Below the pieces are notes generated by a model, which saw only the letters and a list, made by a program, of their open reading frames with translations, was not told the DNA's origin and did no database searches. A DNA stretch of 6,866 nt from JABFRJ01 sp031379035 (GTDB lineage Bacteria; Pseudomonadota; Alphaproteobacteria; Rhizobiales; Hyphomicrobiaceae), in NCBI GenBank assembly GCA_031379035.1, contig JANNEU010000459.1, positions 1 to 6,866 of the forward strand. Direction: 5' to 3'. Each line of letters starts with the position of its first letter. Within the stretch, counting starts at the first letter, position 1. This document shows positions 1-6,122 of this stretch, one piece after another. The translations under genes and the position numbers were made by a program.

Positions 1-48
1 CCCCAAGTCTGCCCCCAAGTCTGCCCCCAAGTCTGTCCCCAAGTCCGC
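1..48. repeat. 12-bp tandem repeat, four copies, cut by window edge
   Basis: Four head-to-tail copies of CCCCAAGTCTGC lie at 1-12, 13-24, 25-36 and 37-48. Copies 1 and 2 are identical. Copy 3 has T for the last C, and copy 4 has C for the T at repeat position 10. The array may continue to the left of the window. It ends one base before the ATG of the DUF4139 gene. All three forward frames are open through it. The frame of the downstream gene reads P-K-S-A units. Another frame reads P-S-L-P units and stops at TGA 51-53, overlapping the ATG as ATGA. The array could therefore be the C-terminal tail of an upstream gene, an N-terminal extension of the downstream gene, or non-coding. Confidence 0.9.
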
Positions 49-49
49 C

Positions 50-1813
50 ATGAAACGTCCCCTCACCGCGACATCCCTGCTCGCACTCGTCGCCGCCAGC
101 CTCACCCTGTCCGCCGCTGACGCAGCGGATGTCAACGCCCCCTCCCGCCTAGACGCCGTCATCGTTTATCCTGCGGGCGCCGAAATCGCGCGCGCCTTTA
201 AAGTGAAAATTGAACCCGGCGAGCACACCATTCTCATCAACGATCTGCCGGCCGGAGCACTCCCGCAATCGATCCGCGTCGAAGGCAAATCCACCGGTGG
301 ACAGCTACAGATTGGCTCCGTCGATAGCCGCCGTGTGTCTGTGCCGCGTGCCGATAGCGCCGCCATCGCCGGCCAGCGTCGTGACCTTGAAGACCGTATC
401 GAGAAGCTGAAAGACCAGCGCCTCGTGCTGCAATCCGACATCCAAGCGGCCGAGGCCCAGAAGGTGCTGATCACCTCGCTCACGCAACTCCCAAGCCGCC
501 CCGCCACCACCGGCACCAGCGCGCCCGAGCCCGATTGGACCAAGCTGCTCGCCCTCATCGGCGAGAAGACAGCCGCCGCCCAACGCAGCATTCTCGACAC
601 CAACGTCAAGGTCCGCGAGCTCGACCGGCAGATCGACGAACTGGCGAAGAAGCTGGTCACCCTTGCGCCCGCGCCCGAAGCCCGCACCGAAGTCAAAGTC
701 TTTGTCAGCGCCGCCGCCACAACGGACGCCGATCTCGTGGTCCGCTATCAGATTGCCAGCGCCAGCTGGACCCCCTTCTACGACGCTCGCCTCGCCACGG
801 GCGCAAAGGGCCAACCCTCGAAAATGCAGCTCGTCCGCCGCGCGTCGATCCAGCAGCAGTCCGGCGAAAGCTGGGACAACATTACACTGACGCTGTCGAC
901 GACGCGCCCCGCCGCCACCACAGCCGCGCCTGACTTGCAGATGCTGAGCGTCGACTACATGCCGGAGCGGCCTGTTGGCGCGGCCTATGGCGGCGTCGCT
1001 CAGAACGCACCTGTAGCGGCGCCTGCAGGGCTGACCGGGCGCAGCCGCTCTGAAGCCAAAGTCGCCGAACCAATCGGCGACAAAGAAGATGGCCGCGCCC
1101 AACTCGAAAAGGCTAAAGAGGTATCAGCCGACGTCGACACCCAGTCCTTCCAAGTCCTCTACGCCATCCCCGGCAAGGTCTCCGTCGCGCCGACCGGCGA
1201 GCAAAAGCGCGTGCAGATCGGCACTGAGGATCTCGAACCAGCATTGTTGGTGCGCACTGTGCCGCGCCTCGACCCGCTCGCCTATCTCTACGCCAAGCTG
1301 ACGATGCCCAAGACCTCCGGCCCCGTGCTCCCTGGCAACGTCTCGCTGTTCCGCGACGGCACTTTTGTTGGCCAGGGCCGCATGCCGCAACTGGCCTCGG
1401 GCGAGGAAACCGAGCTGGGCTTCGGCACCGACGATCAGGTCAAGGTCAAGCGCGTTGTCATCGAGGACAAACGCGGCGAGAGCGGCGTCTTCACCACCAC
1501 GCGCGGCGAAGAGCGTAACTTCACGATCTCGGTCAAGAACCTGCGTGCCAACCCCGTCGCCGTCCAAGTACTCGACCGCATCCCCGTCTCCATGCAACAG
1601 GACATCAAAGTCGACGCCACGTTCAAGCCACAGCCGACCAGCAAGGACGTCAAGGACCGCCGCGGCACCGTCGCCTGGGATATGACCATCCAGCCCGACC
1701 AGGAAACCCAGATCGCCTTCGGCTACAAAGTCTCTTCACCCGCTGGCAAAGCGGTGCTTTATCGTGAACTGACGCCCCAGCAGATCATGCAGCAGAACAT
1801 CCACCGCTTCTGA
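50..1813 (+). CDS. Secreted DUF4140/DUF4139 protein, mucoidy inhibitor MuiA family
   Basis: This 587-residue protein fits the MuiA/DUF4139 family in length and layout; the family's biochemical role is not established. Residues 1-26 are a typical Sec signal peptide: K2-R3, a hydrophobic core at about 9-20, and an A-x-A cleavage site near A23-A25. The mature protein is therefore probably periplasmic or exported. Residues about 34-98 match the N-terminal DUF4140 beta-domain (LDAVIVYPAGAEIAR, then a GEH turn). Charged helices at about 106-145 and 165-205 look like coiled coil. DUF4139 runs from about 213 to 565, with the characteristic Y-x-I-x-x-A-x-W-x-P-x-YDAR at 233-247, QQSGESWDNITLTLST at 269-284, LFRDGTFVG at 433-441 and a closing GYKVSSP at 558-564. 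Residues about 300-362 are a low-complexity Ala/Gly/charged linker inside the domain. ATG at 50 is chosen because it places the signal peptide at the N-terminus. No Shine-Dalgarno is visible because the tandem repeat occupies that position, and the same frame stays open to the window edge. Confidence 0.92.
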   Translation: MKRPLTATSLLALVAASLTLSAADAADVNAPSRLDAVIVYPAGAEIARAFKVKIEPGEHTILINDLPAGALPQSIRVEGKSTGGQLQIGSVDSRRVSVPRADSAAIAGQRRDLEDRIEKLKDQRLVLQSDIQAAEAQKVLITSLTQLPSRPATTGTSAPEPDWTKLLALIGEKTAAAQRSILDTNVKVRELDRQIDELAKKLVTLAPAPEARTEVKVFVSAAATTDADLVVRYQIASASWTPFYDARLATGAKGQPSKMQLVRRASIQQQSGESWDNITLTLSTTRPAATTAAPDLQMLSVDYMPERPVGAAYGGVAQNAPVAAPAGLTGRSRSEAKVAEPIGDKEDGRAQLEKAKEVSADVDTQSFQVLYAIPGKVSVAPTGEQKRVQIGTEDLEPALLVRTVPRLDPLAYLYAKLTMPKTSGPVLPGNVSLFRDGTFVGQGRMPQLASGEETELGFGTDDQVKVKRVVIEDKRGESGVFTTTRGEERNFTISVKNLRANPVAVQVLDRIPVSMQQDIKVDATFKPQPTSKDVKDRRGTVAWDMTIQPDQETQIAFGYKVSSPAGKAVLYRELTPQQIMQQNIHRF

Positions 1814-1854
1814 CCGTAACGCAGGCGAATTTCGTCCAGTTAATCCCATGTCAA

Positions 1855-1904
1855 CACCCTCGCGTTAACGTTTGCACCGCAAGACGCTGCTGCACGCGAG
1901 GGTG
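1855..1904 (+). promoter_or_regulatory. Inverted repeat overlapping the RBS of the membrane-protein gene
   Basis: Positions 1855-1865 (CACCCTCGCGT) and 1894-1904 (ACGCGAGGGTG) are perfect 11-bp reverse complements separated by 28 nt. Within the loop a second hairpin can form: 1869-1875 (CGTTTGC) against 1879-1886, with one bulged G at 1883 and a three-base loop. The right arm of the outer stem contains GAGGG (1898-1902), the Shine-Dalgarno of the ATG at 1911. In RNA the folded form would hide the ribosome binding site. No T-run follows, so it does not look like an intrinsic terminator. It could instead be a DNA operator. The pairing is read directly from the sequence; the regulatory role is inferred. 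Confidence 0.6.
1898..1902 (+). promoter_or_regulatory. Shine-Dalgarno deciding the ATG 1911 start
   Basis: GAGGG lies 8 nt before ATG 1911, an ideal spacing. The in-frame TTG at 1872, which would add 13 residues, has no comparable site and lies in the loop of the inverted repeat. This favours 1911 as the start. Confidence 0.65.
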
Positions 1905-1910
1905 GAACGC

Positions 1911-3731
1911 ATGTCAATGTTGGACGCGGCCCGGCCGCAGCGGACGACGCTTGACCTGTCTCGACTGCTGGCCTCCCGTTGGCTGTGGTGTCTGGCAGCA
2001 ATTTTGTTCCTCGCCCTGCGCGAGTTGGCCACCGGCTTCGGCGACCTGCTGACATCCCTCGGCGATACGGACGATGCCACCCGGCTCCATCAGGTCCGAA
2101 CGCTCATCGCTACCGGCGGCTGGTTCGACATGACCCTGCCGCGCATTGGCGGCGCACACCCGCTTGTCTCGCACTGGTCACGGTTGATCGATGTGCCACT
2201 GATCATCCTATTGCAAACGCTCGGGCTCTTTCTATCGCCGGATGCGGCTGAACTCGCCACCCGCATCATCTGGCCCATGCTGCTGCTGCTCGTCTTCCTG
2301 CGCTTGCTCGTCCGCGCCGCCGAGGCGCAAGGCGGCACTTCGGCCGGTTGGCTGATGCTGTTCATGGCGGCGACGTGCATGTCGGGCCTGTTTCAGTTCC
2401 GCATCGGCCGCATTGATCACCACAATGCAATGATCCTCGGTGCGGTCGCCGGCCTTCTCATCCTGCTTGAAGCCCGCAAGCGCCCCGCAGCAGGCACCTT
2501 CGCTGGTGTCCTCGTTGGGCTAGGCCTTGCCGTCGGCTTTGAGCCTTTGGCCATTGTCTTGCCCGCGTTTGCCGCGATCACACTCTGGGCGCTGTTCGAC
2601 CTGACATGGCTCGCCGGTGTCCGTCGCATGGCCGTCGCTTGCGCAGCCACACTCGGCGGCGTCTTTATCGTCACCGTCGCACTGTGGGACTGGCTTCTCG
2701 TCCGCTGCGACGCATTATCCTTGAACATAGTTGTGCTGATCGCCGGTGCTGCCGCTGGCCTCACCATCGTCGATAAGCACGGCCGCCGCTGGACTCCCGC
2801 GGAGCGATTTGCAGCACTTGCTGGCTCCGGCACACTAGGGCTGGCCGGTTATGCGGCCCTCGACACCCGGTGTCTGGCCGGCCCCTTCGGACAGGTCGCC
2901 CCTGCCATCAAACCCCTTTGGCTCGACCACGTCACCGAAACCGCCAGCATCATCTCGTTCTTCCAGATGAACCCAACCGCCATCGTCGCCTCGGTCCTGT
3001 TCATGGTCGTTGCACTCATCTGCAGCGTCGAACGGTGGCGGCGCTTGCGCACGCCAGAGTCCCTGGCACTGCTTGGCCTCATCATCCTGATCACCCCCGC
3101 AGGGCTGTGGATGATCAAGCTGACGCCTTACGCCAGCTGGGTCGCCGCATTCGCCATCACCTTATCCATCGCTGACCTGGGCCCAACCCAGCAATTGACC
3201 ACCCTCAGCCGACAGTTGGCAGCCGCCCTCATGCTCAACCAATGGAGCTTCGCTGCCCTGGCCACACCACTGCTCATGTTGACCAACGTCTCGCCCGCCG
3301 CGCTCCAAGGCAAGGTCGTTGTCGAAGGCACCCAATGCATGACCACACCGGCTATTCGCGCCCTCTCCGCATTGCCAAAGGGCTTCTTCGTCGCCCCGAT
3401 CGACTATGGTGCCTACCTGGTCACCCTCACACCTCACGACGTTCTCGCCGCGCCCTATCATCGTGCCGATCGAGCCATCATCGAAAATCAGGCCATTCTC
3501 GCAGCTCAGCCCGCAGAGGCCCGCCAGCGCCTCGCGGCCATCAGCGCCGATTACCTCTTGCTGTGCCTGCCCAAGCCCGACACCACCACATTTGTCGCCA
3601 GCGGCCCACGGCCCAACGCACCAACCGGGCTCGAAGCGCGCCTGCACGCCGGACAAACCGTAGACTTCCTTGAGCCCGTCACCATCAACGCGCCAGTCGC
3701 CGAGTTGAAAATCTGGCGCATCTTACGCTGA
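1911..3731 (+). CDS. Polytopic membrane protein, putative GT-C (STT3/PMT-like) glycosyltransferase
   Basis: From ATG 1911 this encodes 606 residues; an in-frame TTG at 1872 would give 619. It is an integral inner-membrane protein with about 12-13 hydrophobic segments between residues 24 and 457, followed by a soluble C-terminal part of about 150 residues, probably periplasmic. The first loop carries G-DTDDA (51-56), then HWSRLID (88-94). A second loop carries GRIDHH (166-171). An acidic motif in the first loop and D-H-H in a later loop are the layout of GT-C glycosyltransferases and STT3/AglB-type oligosaccharyltransferases, where such residues bind metal and a lipid-linked sugar. Also visible are CLAGPFG (321-327), WLDHVTE (337-343), and IDYGAYLVTLTPHDVLAAPYHR spread over 497-518, with C476 and C552 as a possible disulphide. 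I infer transfer of a sugar from a polyprenyl carrier; donor and acceptor are unknown. Related alphaproteobacterial proteins are, as I recall, usually annotated as hypothetical. No glycan-pathway gene is adjacent. The coding call is firm, the enzymatic class moderate. Confidence 0.72.
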   Translation: MSMLDAARPQRTTLDLSRLLASRWLWCLAAILFLALRELATGFGDLLTSLGDTDDATRLHQVRTLIATGGWFDMTLPRIGGAHPLVSHWSRLIDVPLIILLQTLGLFLSPDAAELATRIIWPMLLLLVFLRLLVRAAEAQGGTSAGWLMLFMAATCMSGLFQFRIGRIDHHNAMILGAVAGLLILLEARKRPAAGTFAGVLVGLGLAVGFEPLAIVLPAFAAITLWALFDLTWLAGVRRMAVACAATLGGVFIVTVALWDWLLVRCDALSLNIVVLIAGAAAGLTIVDKHGRRWTPAERFAALAGSGTLGLAGYAALDTRCLAGPFGQVAPAIKPLWLDHVTETASIISFFQMNPTAIVASVLFMVVALICSVERWRRLRTPESLALLGLIILITPAGLWMIKLTPYASWVAAFAITLSIADLGPTQQLTTLSRQLAAALMLNQWSFAALATPLLMLTNVSPAALQGKVVVEGTQCMTTPAIRALSALPKGFFVAPIDYGAYLVTLTPHDVLAAPYHRADRAIIENQAILAAQPAEARQRLAAISADYLLLCLPKPDTTTFVASGPRPNAPTGLEARLHAGQTVDFLEPVTINAPVAELKIWRILR

Positions 3732-3755
3732 CACACCCAGGCCTGCGCCAAGCAG

Positions 3756-3777
3756 TCTGCAGAACACGGCCTGCAGA
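3756..3777. terminator. Weak hairpin in the convergent gap, possible bidirectional terminator
   Basis: TCTGCAG (3756-3762) and CTGCAGA (3771-3777) form a 7-bp stem around an 8-nt loop, between the ends of the two convergent genes (stops at 3731 and 3807). No T-run follows on either strand, so it is at best a weak or factor-assisted terminator. Nothing else is apparent in the 75-bp gap. Confidence 0.25.
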
Positions 3778-3806
3778 GGGCATCACCCGCTTGCAATGCG
3801 ACTTGC

Positions 3807-4910
3807 CTACAACAATGGCATCTGCGCCCCCTTCCGCACCGGGCGCTTGAAGAGATCCGTCCGCAATCGAAACGTGCCCCGTGCGTTCAACCCAAGACGC
3901 CGCAGGGCGAGCCGGAACCGTTGCCCAATCTGATCTGCATAAGGTCCGGTGCCCCGCTGCCGAAGTCCAAAGGTCGAAACATAGTCCTGTCCACCATGCA
4001 TCGAGCGCAGGATATTGATCACCCGGTCAGCACGATCAGGGAACTCGGTCGCCAGCCATTCCCGAAACAGCACCTTCAACTCCAACGGCAACCGCAACAC
4101 CACAAAGCCCGCTGACTGCGCGCCCGCCGCCGCACAAGCCTCCAGAATTTTCTCGATCTCGCTATCGTTGATCGCCGGAATGATCGGTGCCACCATCGCC
4201 GTCACCGGAATCCCAGCGCCGACCAGCTGCCCAATCGCATCCAGCCGCCGTTGCGGCGTCGCAGCGCGTGGCTCCATCTTGCGTGCTACAACGCGATCGA
4301 GCGTCGTCACTGAGATGGCAACTTTGGCCAGCCCCTTCGCCGCCATCCGCTCAAGAATGTCGATATCCCGCACAATCAGCGCCGATTTGGTCACAATACC
4401 GACCGGATGCTGCGTCCGCTCCAGCACCTCCAGGATTTGCCGCGTCACCAGATAGCGCCGCTCGATCGGCTGGTAGGGGTCCGTCACCGCCCCCAATGCG
4501 ATCACCTTCGGCTCGTAGCGATGCGCCGACAGCTCCCGCTCCAGCACCTCCGCCGCGTTCGTCTTGGCGTAAAGCTTCGTTTCAAAATCAAGCCCGGGCG
4601 AATGCCCCAGGTAGGCGTGCGTCGGCCGCGCGTAACAATAGATGCAACCATGCTCGCAGCCACGGTACGGATTGATCGACTGCTCAAACGAGATGTCCGG
4701 ACTGTCGTTTCGCGCAATGATGCTTTTGGCCGGCTCTTCCACCACCTGTGTCTTGAGCGCCTCCAGATCCCCCGGCTGATCCCAGCCGTCATCGAAGGCC
4801 TCCCGATCCTCGCTCTCGAACCGGCCAACCCTGTTTGAACGCGCACCGCGGCCATGCCGGACGACCGGATCGACGAGGGATAAGTCCACACTGGTCGAGC
4901 GTGGGGGCAT
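3807..4910 (-). CDS. PA0069-family radical SAM protein (SplB-related)
   Basis: This 367-residue cytoplasmic protein belongs to the PA0069 family of radical SAM enzymes, in the broad SplB (spore photoproduct lyase-like, COG1533) group. The 4Fe-4S/SAM site is C85-x3-C89-x2-C92, within NPYRGCEHGCIYCYARPTHA (80-99). Other conserved stretches are ALGAVTDPYQPIE (138-150), TKSALIVRDIDIL (174-186) and TAMVAPIIPAIND (237-249), as expected for a radical SAM barrel. The C-terminus (GTGPYADQ, then RTDLFKRPVRKGAQMPLL) is typical of this family. The N-terminal 60 residues are charged and variable. The substrate is unknown; DNA-lesion repair is only suggested by the SplB relationship. ATG 4908-4910 is preceded on the minus strand by AAAGG about 13 nt upstream. 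A short leader and a LexA-like operator lie just upstream, suggesting damage-inducible expression. The gene is convergent with the membrane-protein gene and divergent from the oxidoreductase operon. It looks intact. Confidence 0.93.
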   Translation of the reverse strand: MPPRSTSVDLSLVDPVVRHGRGARSNRVGRFESEDREAFDDGWDQPGDLEALKTQVVEEPAKSIIARNDSPDISFEQSINPYRGCEHGCIYCYARPTHAYLGHSPGLDFETKLYAKTNAAEVLERELSAHRYEPKVIALGAVTDPYQPIERRYLVTRQILEVLERTQHPVGIVTKSALIVRDIDILERMAAKGLAKVAISVTTLDRVVARKMEPRAATPQRRLDAIGQLVGAGIPVTAMVAPIIPAINDSEIEKILEACAAAGAQSAGFVVLRLPLELKVLFREWLATEFPDRADRVINILRSMHGGQDYVSTFGLRQRGTGPYADQIGQRFRLALRRLGLNARGTFRLRTDLFKRPVRKGAQMPLL

Positions 4911-4932
4911 AAACTGATCAACACCTTTTACA

Positions 4933-4969
4933 GAACTTAAATAGAACTATAAAAGAACATAACAAGACT
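4933..4969 (-). promoter_or_regulatory. Predicted LexA (SOS) operator, three to four GTTC-N7 half-sites
   Basis: On the plus strand GAAC occurs at 4933-4936, 4944-4947 and 4955-4958, each separated by exactly 7 nt of AT-rich sequence. A degenerate GACT follows in the same phase at 4966-4969. On the minus strand this reads GTTC-N7-GTTC-N7-GTTC. GTTC-N7-GTTC is the LexA recognition sequence of Alphaproteobacteria, so two perfect overlapping boxes are present. They cover the predicted promoter of the radical SAM gene, as expected for a repressor site. The repeat is seen directly; LexA binding is inferred from the known motif. Confidence 0.78.
4938..4965 (-). promoter_or_regulatory. Candidate sigma70 promoter of the radical SAM gene
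   Basis: On the minus strand TTGTTA (4960-4965) is followed after 16 nt by TATTTA (4938-4943), resembling -35 and -10 elements. Transcription would start near 4931, leaving a leader of about 20 nt before ATG 4910 that includes AAAGG. The GTTC repeats interleave with both elements, which fits repression by LexA. Confidence 0.5.
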
Positions 4970-5048
4970 ATGCAAGTTAAATCTGAGCGCATGCACATAA
5001 AAACAAAGCCCGCCGTTGAACGACGAGCTCTTCACGCAATCGCCAAGC

Positions 5049-5076
5049 TTGCCCCATCAGCCAACGGCTGTACTAT
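5049..5076 (+). promoter_or_regulatory. Candidate promoter of the oxidoreductase operon with internal inverted repeat
   Basis: TTGCCC (5049-5054) and TACTAT (5071-5076) are separated by 16 nt, a plausible -35/-10 pair. Transcription would start near 5083, about 35 nt before ATG 5118. The spacer contains CAGCC-AAC-GGCTG (5058-5070), a 5-bp inverted repeat with a 3-nt centre placed where a repressor or MerR-type regulator could bind. Both calls are weak because the elements are short. Elsewhere in the 207-bp intergenic region (4911-5117) I see the LexA-like site and an imperfect palindrome at 5011-5025, and no gene. Confidence 0.38.
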
Positions 5077-5105
5077 GACGCACGCCTTCCGCCCCAATCC
5101 GCTTC

Positions 5106-5110
5106 AAGGA
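5106..5110 (+). promoter_or_regulatory. Shine-Dalgarno of the oxidoreductase gene
   Basis: AAGGA lies 7 nt before ATG 5118 and supports that start rather than the upstream open frame that begins at 4970. Confidence 0.75.
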
Positions 5111-5117
5111 CCCCGCC

Positions 5118-6122
5118 ATGGCGACCAATCGCGTCTGCAAACTCGTCAAGCGGCCACCCCCTGGCCTCGTTAAACCCGACATTTTCGCCATTGAAGACGC
5201 CCCGCTCAAAGACCCCGGCCCCGGCGAGTTCCGCGTCAAAATCGGCTTCATCTCGCTTGATCCTGCCATGCGCGGCTGGATCAACGAGGGCAAATCGTAT
5301 GTGCCCCCCGTCGGGCTAGGCGAGGTCATGCGGTCCTACTCCGTCGGCGTGATCGATGCCTCCAACCACCCGGGTTTCCAAGTCGGCGAGGCCGTGCAAG
5401 GCCTGCTCGGCGTGCAACAGTATGCCCTCTCCAACGGCGAGCGTGTCGGCAGAGTTGATCTCTCCAAAGCGCCCATGGAGCGTTGGGTCGGCGGCCTCGG
5501 CATGCCGGGTTGGACGGCTTACTTCGGATTGCTCGAGATCGGCCAGCCCAAAGCGGGCGAGACCGTACTCGTGTCGGCAGCATCCGGTGCGGTCGGCTCC
5601 ATCGTCGGCCAGATCGCCAAGCTCAAAGGCTGCCACGTCGTTGGCCTGGCCGGCGGGCCGGACAAATGCGCCTACGTCAAGAACGATCTCGGCTTCGATG
5701 CCTGCATCGACTACAAGGCCGGCAATCTTGCGGCGAACCTGAAGGCCGCCTGCCCGAAAGGCATCGACGTCTACTTCGAAAACGTCGGCGGCGAGATCCT
5801 GGACACAGTGCTGCTGCAGATGAATGTCTTCGGCCGCATTCCCGTCTGCGGGCTGATCTCCGCCTACAACGCCACCAGCATGCCGGAAGGCCCAAAGAAC
5901 CTGCGTTGCGTACTCACCCAACGCCTCACCATGCGCGGGCTGATCGTGTTCGACTGGGCCAACCGCATTCCGGAAGCGATCAAGGACCTCGGCACCTGGC
6001 ACTCCGAAGGGAAACTGAAAATCCGTGAAGACGTGCGCGCCGGCGGCATTGATGCCTATCCGAGCGTGCTCAACGAACTCTACACAGGCGGCAACAACGG
6101 CAAGCTGGTGTTGAAAGTCTGA
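5118..6122 (+). CDS. CurA-like NADPH-dependent oxidoreductase (zinc-independent MDR family)
   Basis: This 334-residue cytoplasmic enzyme belongs to the medium-chain dehydrogenase/reductase superfamily, in the leukotriene B4 12-hydroxydehydrogenase / curcumin reductase (CurA) branch. Members reduce the C=C bond of alpha,beta-unsaturated carbonyl compounds with NADPH. The N-terminal catalytic GroES-like domain spans about 1-120, with SLDPAMRGW (46-54). The Rossmann domain follows, with LGMPGWTAYFGL (127-138), the nucleotide-binding AASGAVGSIVGQIAKLKG (154-171), GLAGGPDKC (176-184) and the family hallmark YFENVGG (219-225), then IPVCGLISAYNAT (241-253). The structural-zinc cysteine cluster of alcohol dehydrogenases is absent, as expected for this branch. 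The length is normal. The natural substrate cannot be told from the sequence; detoxification of reactive enals or enones is a reasonable guess. The stop (6120-6122) overlaps the next start by one base (TGATG), so the downstream phosphatase is probably translationally coupled. Confidence 0.94.
   Translation: MATNRVCKLVKRPPPGLVKPDIFAIEDAPLKDPGPGEFRVKIGFISLDPAMRGWINEGKSYVPPVGLGEVMRSYSVGVIDASNHPGFQVGEAVQGLLGVQQYALSNGERVGRVDLSKAPMERWVGGLGMPGWTAYFGLLEIGQPKAGETVLVSAASGAVGSIVGQIAKLKGCHVVGLAGGPDKCAYVKNDLGFDACIDYKAGNLAANLKAACPKGIDVYFENVGGEILDTVLLQMNVFGRIPVCGLISAYNATSMPEGPKNLRCVLTQRLTMRGLIVFDWANRIPEAIKDLGTWHSEGKLKIREDVRAGGIDAYPSVLNELYTGGNNGKLVLKV

Noticed and set aside
1..48. CRISPR-like array
   Set aside because: The units are 12 bp, directly abutting and without spacers, so this is a simple minisatellite.
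305..1102. 265-codon antisense open frame inside the DUF4139 gene
   Set aside because: It is a shadow frame of GC-rich coding sequence. Its translation is low-complexity Gly/Ala/Arg with no recognisable domain, while the plus strand encodes a clear family member.
1872..1910. TTG 1872 as the start of the membrane protein
   Set aside because: It has no Shine-Dalgarno, lies in the hairpin loop and adds a basic 13-residue stretch. ATG 1911 has GAGGG at ideal spacing.
3162..3656. 164-codon antisense open frame over the 3' end of the membrane-protein gene
   Set aside because: It has no family resemblance and no ribosome binding site of note, and it lies opposite a conserved motif region on the plus strand.
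3739..3777. Strong intrinsic terminator between the convergent genes
   Set aside because: Only a 7-bp stem without a T-run is present, so it is kept solely as a low-confidence feature.
4948..4953. TATAAA as a rightward -10 element within the LexA-like region
   Set aside because: The best upstream -35 match (TTTACA, 4927-4932) is only 15 nt away, and the next rightward gene is about 165 nt downstream with a closer candidate promoter.
4970..5173. 67-codon open frame in the divergent intergenic region
   Set aside because: It lacks a ribosome binding site, runs into the oxidoreductase gene in another frame and has no recognisable composition or motif.
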